Source: Prevotellaceae bacterium UBA4301 (GTDB lineage Bacteria; Bacteroidota; Bacteroidia; Bacteroidales; Bacteroidaceae). From it: a stretch of 64,000 bases of DNA. The notes under the pieces are model-generated. The model made no database searches and was not told the origin of the DNA. It was given only the letters and a program-made list of their open reading frames with translations. Positions within the stretch are counted from its first letter, which is position 1, and every line of letters begins with the position of its first letter. Location: NCBI GenBank assembly GCA_002395775.1, contig DGUV01000074.1, positions 20,306 to 84,305 on the forward strand. The letters run 5' to 3'. A program made the translations under genes and the position numbers. Positions 1-7,344 of this stretch are shown here, piece after piece.

Positions 1-777
1 TGCAAGGACGAATGCCTGCCCGAAGAGACCAACCGCCGCATCGTAGATATCATCTCCGATGTCAACATGGCCTACTCCGAACATGCCCGTCGCTACCTGG
101 CCGATTGCGGTCTCCCCAAGGAGCGCACCTACGTCACCGGCAGTCCCATGGCCGAAGTGCTGCATAACAACCTCGCCGAAATAGAAGCATCGGATATTCA
201 TAATAAGCTGGGGTTAGAGAAAGGTAAGTACATTCTTTTAAGCGCGCATCGCGAAGAGAACATCGACACGGAGAAGAACTTCCTCTCCCTCTTCAACGCC
301 ATCAACCGCATGGCCGAGAAATACGACATGCCCATCCTCTACAGCTGCCATCCCCGAAGCAAGAAGCGCATCGAACAAAGTGGATTCCAGCTCGACCCAC
401 GTGTCATACAGCACGAGCCGCTCGGTTTCCACGACTACAACTGCCTCCAGATGAATGCCTTTGCCGTTGTCAGCGACAGTGGCACCCTGCCCGAGGAATC
501 TTCCTTCTTCACCTCCGTAGGTCACCCCTTCCCTGCCATCTGCATCCGCACCAGCACCGAGCGCCCCGAGGCCCTCGACAAGGCTTGTTTCTTCATCGCA
601 GGCATTGATGAGGTATCGTTGTTGCAGGCTGTGGATACCGCTGTAACCATGAATCAAAATGGCGACTACGGCATCCCCGTGCCCGACTATGTGGAGGAGA
701 ACGTCAGCACTAAAGTAGTGAAAATCATCCAGAGCTACGTGGGCATCGTCAACAAGATGGTCTGGAGGAAGTTTTAG
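1..777 (+). CDS. wecB: UDP-GlcNAc 2-epimerase family protein (5' end outside window)
   Basis: The reading frame is open from base 1, so the N-terminus lies outside the window and only the last 258 residues are seen. HREENID, SDSGTLPEESSF and a TERPEAL segment are hallmarks of non-hydrolysing UDP-sugar 2-epimerases with a GT-B fold (WecB/MnaA, FnlC/CapG), which are cytoplasmic. The next sugar gene is a FnlB/CapF-type reductase. In known loci that pair, with FnlA/CapE, makes UDP-N-acetyl-L-fucosamine, so the FnlC/CapG role is more likely here than plain UDP-ManNAc synthesis. The dehydratase FnlA would be expected just upstream of the window. The family call is firm; the exact substrate is inference. 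Confidence 0.9.
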   Translation, partial: CKDECLPEETNRRIVDIISDVNMAYSEHARRYLADCGLPKERTYVTGSPMAEVLHNNLAEIEASDIHNKLGLEKGKYILLSAHREENIDTEKNFLSLFNAINRMAEKYDMPILYSCHPRSKKRIEQSGFQLDPRVIQHEPLGFHDYNCLQMNAFAVVSDSGTLPEESSFFTSVGHPFPAICIRTSTERPEALDKACFFIAGIDEVSLLQAVDTAVTMNQNGDYGIPVPDYVEENVSTKVVKIIQSYVGIVNKMVWRKF

Positions 778-791
778 TTTAGTAGGTTAGT

Positions 792-1234
792 AGCTTAATA
801 GCTTACTTGGTTAATCGTATGACGGGAATTGTTTATTCTTTTGAGAAACTGATAGTTTGGCAAGAAGCCAAAAAACTAGTTGCAGATGTATACCACTTAC
901 TTGACAGTTTCCCCAAATTTGAAAAATATGCCCTTTGTGATCAAATACGTAGGGCAATAGTATCAGTTCCGTCAAACATTGCAGAAGGCAGTGGTCGTAA
1001 GTCCTTAAAGGAACAGATTCATTTCCTCGAAATATCGTATGGTTCACTAATGGAAAGCTATAACCAACTGCTAATTGCTATAGACTTGAATTATATAACA
1101 GAAGAAAGTGTAGAGGCTATAAAGCCTTCGATTGACGCAGTTGCCAAAATGATAAATGGTCTCTGCAATTCCTATGAAGATAAACTTGAAGCACAAGTAT
1201 CTACTAAGCAATTAAACAATTAAGCTAATAAGCT
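792..1234. repeat. 24-bp imperfect inverted repeat bracketing the four-helix-bundle gene
   Basis: Bases 792-815 match the reverse complement of 1211-1234 at 21 of 24 positions. The outer 14 bases (AGCTTAATAGCTTA on the left) match at 13 of 14. The right arm contains the last codons and stop of the enclosed gene; the left arm ends just before its ATG. Known intervening sequences that carry this gene family inside 23S rRNA are also bounded by inverted repeats. Similar AT-rich motifs occur in other gaps of this locus, for example 2616-2670, so the repeat may belong to a general spacer family. Confidence 0.55.
819..1223 (+). CDS. Four-helix-bundle protein (IVS / S23 family)
   Basis: A 134-residue protein of the four-helix-bundle family (TIGR02436 type), the family encoded by intervening sequences in some 23S rRNA genes and scattered in Bacteroidetes genomes. 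FEKLIVWQEAK near the start and the SIAEGSGRKS-like stretch (here SNIAEGSGRK, about residues 54-63) are typical. A TTG in frame at 807 gives a longer reading, but ATG at 819 fits the family N-terminus better. It sits between two UDP-FucNAc genes with which it has no known functional link, and its ends coincide with an inverted repeat, so it looks like a later insertion. Its molecular function is unknown. Confidence 0.85.
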   Translation: MTGIVYSFEKLIVWQEAKKLVADVYHLLDSFPKFEKYALCDQIRRAIVSVPSNIAEGSGRKSLKEQIHFLEISYGSLMESYNQLLIAIDLNYITEESVEAIKPSIDAVAKMINGLCNSYEDKLEAQVSTKQLNN

Positions 1235-1239
1235 GACAC

Positions 1240-2577
1240 ATGAAAATTCTCATCACCGGCGCCAAAGGATTTGTAGGTCGCAACCTCTGCGCCACACTGC
1301 ATAACATACAAGACGGGAAAGACCGACGCTTCCCCGAGTTAACCATCGATGCCATCTACGAATACGACATCGACTCCACACCCGAGGAACTCGACAACTA
1401 CTGCCGCGACTGCAACTTCGTGTTCAACCTTGCTGGTGTCAACCGCCCCAAGGACCAGTCCGAGTTCATGCAAGGCAACTTTGGCTTTGCCTCCACCCTC
1501 CTCGACACCCTCAAGAAGCACGGCAACCGTTGCCCCGTCATGCTGTCCAGTTCCCAGCAAGCCTCCCTCACGGGACGTTTCGGCAACTCCGAGTATGGCC
1601 GCAGCAAGAAAGCCGGCGAAGATCTCTTCTTCCGCTACGAACAGGAGTTCCTGCAGGCAAAGCATGAAGAATCTGCGAAATCTGCCCAATCAGCGGAATC
1701 CGCAGCTTTAACCCCACGCGTTTTAATCTACCGCTTCCCCAACCTCTTCGGCAAATGGTGTCGTCCCAACTACAACTCTGCCGTAGCCACCTTCTGCCAC
1801 AACATCGCTCACGACCTCCCCATCACGGTCAACGACCCAAGTGTAGAGCTCGAACTCCTCTACATCGACGACCTGGTAGATGAAATGATAGCCTGCCTCC
1901 AAGGCAAAGAACACCGCTGTGAATTCGACGGGTTGGAGGTTATCCCAATCCCTTCAGGGGGCTTGGGGGCTTCACACTCCCCTTTAGGGGGCTTGGGGGC
2001 TTTCTGTTATTGCCCCACAACCCACAAAGCGACCCTCGGAGAGATTGTTGACCTGATACACCAGTTTGCAGAGCAGCCAAAGACGCTGATGATACCAGAG
2101 ATTCCTGCAAATAGTTTTGCAAAGAAACTTTATTCAACGTATCTTAGCTACTTGCCCAAGGAAAAAGTTGCCTTCCCGCTGAAGATGAATGTTGACGAGC
2201 GCGGTTCATTTACTGAACTTGTTCATACGCTCAATGCAGGACAGGTCAGCATCAACATCAGCAAACCCGGCATCACCAAAGGCCAGCATTGGCATCACAC
2301 CAAGTTCGAGCAGTTCATCGTTGTCAAGGGGCACGGCCTCATCCAGATGCGAAACATGAACCCCTCTTCGGATTCACAACGCTCCCCTTCAGGGGGCTCG
2401 GGGGCCGAGGTAATAGAGTTCGAAGTCTCAGGAGACAAAATAGAGGCCGTCCACATGTTGCCAGGCTACACCCACAACATCATCAACCTCAGTGATACCG
2501 AAGACCTCGTCACCGTCATGTACTGCAACGAAATCTTCGACCCCAACCACCCCGACACTTTCTACGAACCTGTCTAA
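1240..2577 (+). CDS. fnlB: FnlB/CapF-type UDP-sugar reductase with C-terminal cupin
   Basis: A 445-residue protein with an N-terminal Rossmann SDR domain (GAKGFVG at 7-13, YGRSK at 119-123) and a C-terminal cupin (about 310-445, GQHWHHTKFEQF metal-site region). This is the domain order of CapF/FnlB, which reduces the 4-keto intermediate in UDP-N-acetyl-L-fucosamine synthesis. Staphylococcal CapF is about 369 residues. The excess here is largely explained by three low-complexity stretches (about 143-157, 235-258 and 372-390) whose DNA matches repeat motifs found elsewhere in the window. The reading frame is intact through all three. Whether they disturb folding cannot be told from sequence. 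Confidence 0.88.
   Translation: MKILITGAKGFVGRNLCATLHNIQDGKDRRFPELTIDAIYEYDIDSTPEELDNYCRDCNFVFNLAGVNRPKDQSEFMQGNFGFASTLLDTLKKHGNRCPVMLSSSQQASLTGRFGNSEYGRSKKAGEDLFFRYEQEFLQAKHEESAKSAQSAESAALTPRVLIYRFPNLFGKWCRPNYNSAVATFCHNIAHDLPITVNDPSVELELLYIDDLVDEMIACLQGKEHRCEFDGLEVIPIPSGGLGASHSPLGGLGAFCYCPTTHKATLGEIVDLIHQFAEQPKTLMIPEIPANSFAKKLYSTYLSYLPKEKVAFPLKMNVDERGSFTELVHTLNAGQVSINISKPGITKGQHWHHTKFEQFIVVKGHGLIQMRNMNPSSDSQRSPSGGSGAEVIEFEVSGDKIEAVHMLPGYTHNIINLSDTEDLVTVMYCNEIFDPNHPDTFYEPV
1669..1710 (+). repeat. In-frame repeat of AATCTGCGA-type units inside fnlB
   Basis: The DNA here runs through degenerate nine-base units (ATCTGCGAA, ATCTGCCCA, ATCAGCGGA, ATCCGCAGC) that encode a Ser-Ala-rich stretch, ESAKSAQSAESAA. 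It falls between the catalytic YxxxK region and the next conserved block of the SDR domain. It looks like a tandem simple repeat taken up into the gene. Confidence 0.5.
1950..2000 (+). repeat. Two tandem GC-rich hairpin repeats (family B) inside fnlB
   Basis: Two copies of a motif of the form CTCCCCTTtAGGGGGCTTGG lie head to tail (1950-1970 and 1977-2000). They are read in frame as PSGGLGASHSPLGGLGA. The same CCCC...GGGG motif followed by a TTGGGG tail occurs at 2381-2405, 27508-27540, 34967-35005 and 58855-58878, the last two in non-coding DNA. Confidence 0.7.
2381..2405 (+). repeat. Third GC-rich hairpin repeat (family B) inside fnlB
   Basis: Another copy of the CTCCCCTTCAGGGGGCT motif, read in frame as RSPSGGSGA within the cupin domain of the FnlB-like protein. 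Confidence 0.65.
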
Positions 2578-2599
2578 GGATCAAGATAATGGACAAAAG

Positions 2600-2800
2600 A
2601 GCAAAAAACCACTATCTATTAAGCTACTAAGCAAGTAAGCTATTAACCTACTTGAGCTACTAAGCAAGTAAACTGTTCGCTCGGCATCTCCGCAGGAGTG
2701 ACGCTTGCGTAGCGAAGAGGAGCAAGTAATCGGACGGCCAAAGGCCTACGCTTGCGTAGCTTGTCAGAGCAAGAAACTTTAAACGTTAAACTTTTACCAC
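2600..2800. repeat. Composite intergenic repeat region (AT-rich and GCTCGG-type units)
   Basis: The 236-bp gap after fnlB holds AT-rich units (taagctactaagcaagtaag, twice in part, 2616-2670). They are followed by a GC-rich unit beginning TTCGCTCGGCATCTCCGCAG (2677 on) that contains GACGCTTGCGTAGCGAAGAG, then a second partial unit with ACGCTTGCGTAGC. The GC-rich unit recurs almost unchanged at 3778-3830. No gene is visible. The region marks the left edge of the accessory island. Confidence 0.7.
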
Positions 2801-2813
2801 CCCCATTAAAACG

Positions 2814-3056
2814 ATGCCTGATTTAATCGAATTATCAAAAGACCAAATACTAATGGGCTTTGTAGCTTCATGTGTCGAAGATGTAGCAAAACATCTAGGA
2901 GTTGACCCAGAAAAAATTTATCAGCGCATGGATGCTGTGGGCATGATTGACGAATACCTAATTCCATTCTACGACACACTTCATACAGAAAGTCGGGAGA
3001 ACCTGACAAACAGTCTAATTACATCTCTTAAGAGATGGGAGGAGGAGAAAAGATGA
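2814..3056 (+). CDS. DUF3791 domain protein
   Basis: An 80-residue acidic helical protein resembling DUF3791, with the conserved pattern of an N-terminal helix, a short linker and a final YDTLHTES-like helix. No catalytic residues are evident. Its stop overlaps the start of the following DUF3990 gene (ATGA), and a second DUF3791 gene follows that one. DUF3791 genes commonly lie beside DUF3990 genes. Partnership with the downstream putative ADP-ribosyltransferase, as antitoxin or adaptor, is inference from this arrangement. The domain assignment comes from recognition and was not checked by a profile search. Confidence 0.72.
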   Translation: MPDLIELSKDQILMGFVASCVEDVAKHLGVDPEKIYQRMDAVGMIDEYLIPFYDTLHTESRENLTNSLITSLKRWEEEKR

Positions 3057-3538
3057 AATTATTTCACGGTACAGACACGCGCATTGAGCATCCCAGTTGT
3101 TTAGCAGGACGCGACAACCTCGATTTCGGAAAAGGATTCTATACGACACTTCTGCAAGAACATGCCGAGAAATGGGCACGACAAGTAGCCTTCAACAACA
3201 GAACATATACACCAAAGGTAAACATTTATAACTTTGACAAAGAAAAAGCCGTATCAGAGTTCCGCTATCTGCATTTTCCAAAATACGATGAGGCTTGGAT
3301 GGATTTTATTGTTGCCAGCAGACTTGGAGAAAGGCCCTGGGAAAAGTTCGATTTCATTGAAGGCGGAATTGCCAACGACCGCGTCATTGATACTATCCGA
3401 CTATATATGTATGGCGACATGGAAAAAGCCACTGCATTGAAGCGCTTGGCAGAACATCAGCCTAACCACCAGATGGCTTTTCTTAATCAGACATTAGTTG
3501 ATAAGTATTTAACTTTTGTTGGAACTATAGAACTATGA
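3053..3538 (+). CDS. DUF3990 protein, putative ADP-ribosyltransferase fold
   Basis: A 161-residue protein beginning MKLFHGTDTRIEHP, with the typical DUF3990 block GRDNLDFGKGFYTT (about 23-36) followed by helix EHAEKWA and a C-terminal GGIANDRVIDTIRLY block. The family is placed in the ADP-ribosyltransferase superfamily. FHGT and GKGFY would correspond to the NAD-binding histidine and aromatic positions. The start at 3053 is chosen because it matches the family N-terminus and gives an ATGA overlap with the upstream gene; the upstream GTG-type extension to 3035 has no family support. The stop again overlaps the next gene by four bases. The middle position in a three-gene translationally coupled set suggests a toxin-like enzyme with two small partners; that is inference. 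Confidence 0.75.
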   Translation: MKLFHGTDTRIEHPSCLAGRDNLDFGKGFYTTLLQEHAEKWARQVAFNNRTYTPKVNIYNFDKEKAVSEFRYLHFPKYDEAWMDFIVASRLGERPWEKFDFIEGGIANDRVIDTIRLYMYGDMEKATALKRLAEHQPNHQMAFLNQTLVDKYLTFVGTIEL

Positions 3539-3774
3539 GCGAAAGAAGCACAACTGTAAGAGAGATCCTATTGTGGCAACAGATCGGGTGCATTGTAGTG
3601 GCACTGGCAAAAAAATTATCAATTCCATACAAAAAGGCCCTTGACCTATTTTACAATAGTGATACCTGCAAGCGCCTACACGACGAACGCAGCGGTCTGT
3701 ACCTATACAGCGACCTGTATATAGCTGACGAAATAATCCTTGAGATGCACCAACCGTTAAACGTTAAACATTAA
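3535..3774 (+). CDS. Second DUF3791-like protein
   Basis: A 79-residue protein overlapping the DUF3990 gene by four bases. Its core, AKKLSIPYKKALDLFYNS followed by HDERSGLYLYSDLYIADEI, fits DUF3791, although it differs clearly from the copy at 2814, so the two flank the DUF3990 gene as divergent paralogues. The last residues (QPLNVKH) are encoded by AAACGTTAAACATTAAACG-like AT-rich repeat DNA at the gap border, so the C-terminus may be acquired. The function is unknown. Confidence 0.7.
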   Translation: MSERSTTVREILLWQQIGCIVVALAKKLSIPYKKALDLFYNSDTCKRLHDERSGLYLYSDLYIADEIILEMHQPLNVKH

Positions 3775-3775
3775 A

Positions 3776-3835
3776 CGATTCGCTCGGCATCTCCGCAGGA
3801 GTGACGCTTGCGTAGCGAAGAGGAGCAAGAAACTT
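3776..3835. repeat. GCTCGG-type intergenic repeat (family A)
   Basis: A unit starting CGATTCGCTCGGCATCTCCG, containing GACGCTTGCGTAGCGAAG and ending GGAGCAAGAAACTTTTA. It is nearly identical to 2674-2736. CTTGC and GCAAG can pair as a short hairpin. It separates the DUF3791/DUF3990 cassette from the next unknown gene. Confidence 0.75.
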
Positions 3836-3878
3836 TTACCCCCATGGAACCCATACTCACTAATTCTGAAACCCTGGC

Positions 3879-4115
3879 ATGTCACATCGCAATATCATCA
3901 AGCAGTTGCAAAGCAAAGGTTTCCATATCTCTTCCAAAAACAAGCAGCACTTCTCCGAGGAAGAACTTGACTCGTACTATGCTGGCGCTTTAGAATATTG
4001 GAAAGAGTTTTGTTCAAACATACATATCCATGGCCCAGAAGGGGCACTCCTTCATAAGCATCTTTTGAACCTACCCAATGACCCACGGTATCGATGGGCG
4101 TTCTATAGAAGGTGA
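3879..4115 (+). CDS. Hypothetical protein, 78 residues
   Basis: Starts MSHRNIIKQLQSKGFHI and is rich in charged and aromatic residues (YYAGALEYWKEF, DPRYRWAFYRR). I do not recognise the family. Amino-acid composition is protein-like, and the frame is better than the overlapping frame at 3808-3993, which lacks structure. It lies alone between a family A repeat and the next unknown gene. It may be a small accessory protein of the island; no function can be assigned. Confidence 0.5.
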   Translation: MSHRNIIKQLQSKGFHISSKNKQHFSEEELDSYYAGALEYWKEFCSNIHIHGPEGALLHKHLLNLPNDPRYRWAFYRR

Positions 4116-4173
4116 CAATACAGATAGCCACCCCCGTTCTCCAAGAGATAAATGTATTGAATAACTGCATTGA

Positions 4174-4683
4174 ATGACAATGATAGAATACAAAGAAGGA
4201 CTATCATACAGCAAGGAAGTAAGAAACGCAGTCAGATATGGGTATCAGTACCGCAAGGAAGCAGAAGAAACTCATTCGTCATTACATTTCTGTTTACATG
4301 ATGCATCTGATGTGTTGCTATGGTTAGGAAGTGCTATTCTTAGCGGCATTGCATGGGACGCCATTAAGGGTATAGCAATCAAAACATATAACAAACTCAA
4401 GGAAAAGAACCAAAATGTCGATAAAGACACAGAGAATGTATTAACAAATGAGACAGAACTGAAAGTCTTTTATGACTATGTCCTTGAGTTCAGTGAACAT
4501 CGGATGACAATAACAAAAGAACAATGCCAATATATTAAAGAAGAGATTCTTGCAGACTTTGGAGCGGCTAAGGAGTCCGAGATTTATACAAAGAAAGGAA
4601 GAGTGGCAACTTTTGATGAAAGAAGAGCAATTTATCGGGAAGCCATAAACTATTCGGAAAAGCTTACAATGAAGAAAAAGTAA
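4174..4683 (+). CDS. Hypothetical protein with one putative membrane segment
   Basis: A 169-residue protein starting at 4174 (or ATG 4180). It has a charged N-terminal helix region, then a hydrophobic stretch VLLWLGSAILSGIAWDAI (about 47-64) that could be a membrane segment, then a charged helical C-terminal part with several Lys/Glu-rich helices. I do not recognise the family. It lies in the accessory island, 58 bp after the previous gene and 180 bp before the ImmA operon. Membership of the same functional unit is possible but unsupported. Confidence 0.55.
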   Translation: MTMIEYKEGLSYSKEVRNAVRYGYQYRKEAEETHSSLHFCLHDASDVLLWLGSAILSGIAWDAIKGIAIKTYNKLKEKNQNVDKDTENVLTNETELKVFYDYVLEFSEHRMTITKEQCQYIKEEILADFGAAKESEIYTKKGRVATFDERRAIYREAINYSEKLTMKKK

Positions 4684-4863
4684 AACTTTCCAGTATGTTC
4701 CAGACATAGACGGCCACATTCTGAGGGAAGAGCGATGGACATGGTGAGCCCGCATAAGGTGCCGCCAAAGTGAGAACCAACTTAGCTGAATACATGGAGA
4801 AAGGTATTGTAAAGTAATAACGCTTTAGGCGGCAATTAAGAATGGGGTTCGATAAACAGTAGT
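4684..4863. other. Non-coding gap before the ImmA/Beta/sce7726 operon
   Basis: These 180 bp hold no convincing gene. One frame reads VPDIDGHILREERWTW before a stop and continues with more broken stretches, which hints at a decayed coding remnant but is not enough to name one. The promoter of the following operon should lie here; no clear TAnnTTTG element was seen. Confidence 0.4.
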
Positions 4864-5685
4864 ATGGCAAAAGATAAACAATTAGGTGTGCGAATCGGAT
4901 ATATAGCTATCCTGATTCTTGGTATTGCTATTACAGGAATGTCATTTTCTGTATTGGCAAAGCCATATAGCTCTGCTCATGATACGACAAAGGCTATTGT
5001 TAAGTCGTTAACAGATGCCACTCAAACACTTGTCATTACTGGTGAGGCTAAAACTACTTTCGCGGATTCGCATCAGGTAGATACATCTGCTATCAATGCT
5101 GCTTTCTTGCAAAAGATGCGCGAAAACGGAGAGTTACTTTCTTCTGACGAGTTTGCTTCCCGTATTACCGACTATTACAATACGTTAGTCGCTGTACTGA
5201 CCGCCTTGTTTGTATTGTTCACTATAGTAACATACATGACCATCAGAAGTAAGTTTGAGGGCAAATTTGAAGAAAAGGCCAAGGAACTCGAAAATAAGGC
5301 AAAAGACCTTGAAGACAAACAACGCCAGAAGATTATTGATGAGTTGCGTAGTATGCTAAGCGATTCCAAGCATATTGATGAAGTTATCAATTCTGCCATA
5401 GGTGGACGCATAGATGATAAAATACCTACAAAAGAGGAGGTTGATGGATTGACAGCTGATATGGAAATATGCGGAAAGAATATAGCTGGCCTTACTACAA
5501 ATCTTGATGACGTTAAGAAAAAACAGCAGGAGTTGTTTAATGTAGTGGCAGATTTGCAGGAACATGTATCAGAAAAAGCTACTATCTATCCAGAACAAAC
5601 TAATAATAATGGCGCAGCAGTGCCAGAGGCTGTTGTAGCAAATAAAGCAGAAGAAACTGATACCGAACATAATACCGCAGAATAG
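4864..5685 (+). CDS. Two-TM membrane protein with cytoplasmic coiled coil
   Basis: A 273-residue protein. TM1 is about residues 10-32 (IGYIAILILGIAITGMSF), followed by a roughly 70-residue extracytoplasmic segment. TM2 is about 105-127 (LVAVLTALFVLFTIVTYMTI), followed by a long Lys/Glu-rich coiled coil (about 128-250) and an acidic tail. I do not recognise a family. It is the first gene of an operon: only one base separates its stop from the ImmA/IrrE gene. A two-TM anchor with a coiled coil in the cytoplasm suits a membrane-tethered sensor or effector partner; that is inference. Confidence 0.75.
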   Translation: MAKDKQLGVRIGYIAILILGIAITGMSFSVLAKPYSSAHDTTKAIVKSLTDATQTLVITGEAKTTFADSHQVDTSAINAAFLQKMRENGELLSSDEFASRITDYYNTLVAVLTALFVLFTIVTYMTIRSKFEGKFEEKAKELENKAKDLEDKQRQKIIDELRSMLSDSKHIDEVINSAIGGRIDDKIPTKEEVDGLTADMEICGKNIAGLTTNLDDVKKKQQELFNVVADLQEHVSEKATIYPEQTNNNGAAVPEAVVANKAEETDTEHNTAE

Positions 5686-5686
5686 A

Positions 5687-6247
5687 ATGGGAACAAGAGG
5701 CAAAAGAAAAATAAACGTTGAGCAGAACAAAAGCACTCAGAAGAATGCTTCTCTTGTTCTGTTGCGCTCTGCCTCTGATTTGAGAAATCTGGGCAGACAG
5801 AACGATTGCTACGACGGGGTGACCCTAGATGTGGAGAAACTCGTACAGTTTATACCGGATGTCAAGTTGGAGTATACTGATATGGATTCCACTTTGTCAG
5901 GCTCTCTTTCAAAGCAAGATAACATTTGGTTGATTCGTATAAACAAAGTACATAGTAGGGCACGCCAGCGTTTTTCTATTGCTCATGAATTGGGTCACTT
6001 CGTTTACCACAAAGATGATGAGAAAGAGTTTGTGGATACCACATTCTTTAGAGGACTGACTTCAGATAATTTGGAGTATACGGCCAACAAGTTTGCTTCT
6101 GAACTGTTGATGCCAGAGGAGCAGGTACGCCAACTCATTGACAAAGAGAATGTCCGTAGTGTGGCAGATTTAGCTTCCAGATTTGGTGTATCTTCTGCTG
6201 CAATGCTTTATAGAGTGAAAGAATTGAACTATAAGACCAAAGAGTAA
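5687..6247 (+). CDS. ImmA/IrrE family metallo-endopeptidase
   Basis: A 186-residue protein with the zinc-protease motif HELGH (100-104) after RFSIA, then the conserved downstream block EYTANKFASELLMPEEQV (about 130-147) that supplies a further acidic ligand. This is the ImmA/IrrE (COG2856) architecture without an HTH domain. Known relatives cleave a repressor (ImmR in ICEBs1) or DdrO in Deinococcus. No XRE repressor is seen next to it. It overlaps the next gene by one base and follows the membrane protein by one base, so its substrate is probably within this operon. The protease assignment is firm; the substrate is unknown. Confidence 0.9.
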   Translation: MGTRGKRKINVEQNKSTQKNASLVLLRSASDLRNLGRQNDCYDGVTLDVEKLVQFIPDVKLEYTDMDSTLSGSLSKQDNIWLIRINKVHSRARQRFSIAHELGHFVYHKDDEKEFVDTTFFRGLTSDNLEYTANKFASELLMPEEQVRQLIDKENVRSVADLASRFGVSSAAMLYRVKELNYKTKE

Positions 6248-7341
6248 TGGAGAAGAAATACTGCGTTATTGCCAAGACTGCTCAGGCAGAGTTGAGGGCT
6301 ATGTCTAACCTTTCACATGAAGTACTCGACAAAATTCTACCCATTGTTGAGTTGACCAGAGGCCGCAAAACCACCTCTAAAGAAACAAAAGAGGTGTCTT
6401 ATCCGTATTTCAAGTTAATTGAGAAGGTTAAGGAGATTTACCGTGGTTGTGATATTGCATTTGATGTTACTTCAATTGAAGCGCTATCTTCTCCAGAGAT
6501 AGATGAATTATATGGTTCAGAAGGTGGTTATTTAGAATGGATTAAACTGTTGGATGACCTTCGGGTAGAAGGCTACTTCAAAACTATTATACCTTCTGTA
6601 CTTCTGAATTATGATGATGATAATTTTGAGGATAATGTCCAGTCTGAGGTTCAGCAGTTGAATACACGTTTTGATAGTATCATGTATCGCTACTCAATAG
6701 GTAATGAGGACGGAATAGAGGACTTGAAGTTAATCTCAAACTGTTTCCCTGATGAAAAGGAGTTGTTGGTTGTTGTGGATTGCGAATATGTACCAACTTC
6801 ATCTGTTAGCTCAACGATTGCTGTATGCAAGAATATTATACAGAACATCAAGAACGCACTGGGGCGAAGAAACTATAAAATTGCTTTAGCCTCTACCACA
6901 TATCCTAATAATGTGGCAGAAACCAACGATGAATTTGCTGATGATATACCTCTCTCCGAGATAAAATTATATAATAGTGTTTGTAAAGAGCATGGTGATT
7001 TAATATACGGGGACTATGGAACAGTTAATCCTCAACGTAACGACGGCATAGTCATGGCTAATGGATGGCTACCCAAAATCGATGTAGCACTTCCTACATT
7101 GGTTTATTACAAAAGACGCCGCAGACCTAAAGGAACTACTGCTTATTCTTCAACCTATGAACAGGTTGCAAGACTTGCTACTGCTGATTCAAGGTTCCCA
7201 TTAAGTCTAATAAATATATGGGGCATACGTCAGATAGTTGAATGTTCAATGGGTTCAGTACCATCATCGCAGCCGTCCTTTTGGATTTCTGTCAGAATGA
7301 ATACTCACGTTAGTCAACAGGTTATTAGACTTGGTTTATAA
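6247..7341 (+). CDS. Beta family protein (T4 beta protein / sce7725-like)
   Basis: A 364-residue protein whose N-terminus (YCVIAKTAQAELRAM, then KILPIVELTRGR) matches the Beta_protein family, named after phage T4 beta protein, including the sce7725-like subgroup. The family tends to occur next to sce7726 nuclease-like genes, as here. No enzymatic motif is known to me for it; the predicted fold is a barrel-like alpha/beta protein. It is translationally coupled to the ImmA gene and separated by three bases from the sce7726-like gene. The C-terminus keeps the usual aromatic-rich ending. The family call is by pattern recognition, not by search. Confidence 0.75.
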   Translation: MEKKYCVIAKTAQAELRAMSNLSHEVLDKILPIVELTRGRKTTSKETKEVSYPYFKLIEKVKEIYRGCDIAFDVTSIEALSSPEIDELYGSEGGYLEWIKLLDDLRVEGYFKTIIPSVLLNYDDDNFEDNVQSEVQQLNTRFDSIMYRYSIGNEDGIEDLKLISNCFPDEKELLVVVDCEYVPTSSVSSTIAVCKNIIQNIKNALGRRNYKIALASTTYPNNVAETNDEFADDIPLSEIKLYNSVCKEHGDLIYGDYGTVNPQRNDGIVMANGWLPKIDVALPTLVYYKRRRRPKGTTAYSSTYEQVARLATADSRFPLSLINIWGIRQIVECSMGSVPSSQPSFWISVRMNTHVSQQVIRLGL

Positions 7342-7344
7342 TAC

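Noticed and set aside
3808..3993. 61-codon frame overlapping the gene at 3879
   Set aside because: Starts inside a repeat and has Ser/Lys-rich composition typical of a wrong frame.
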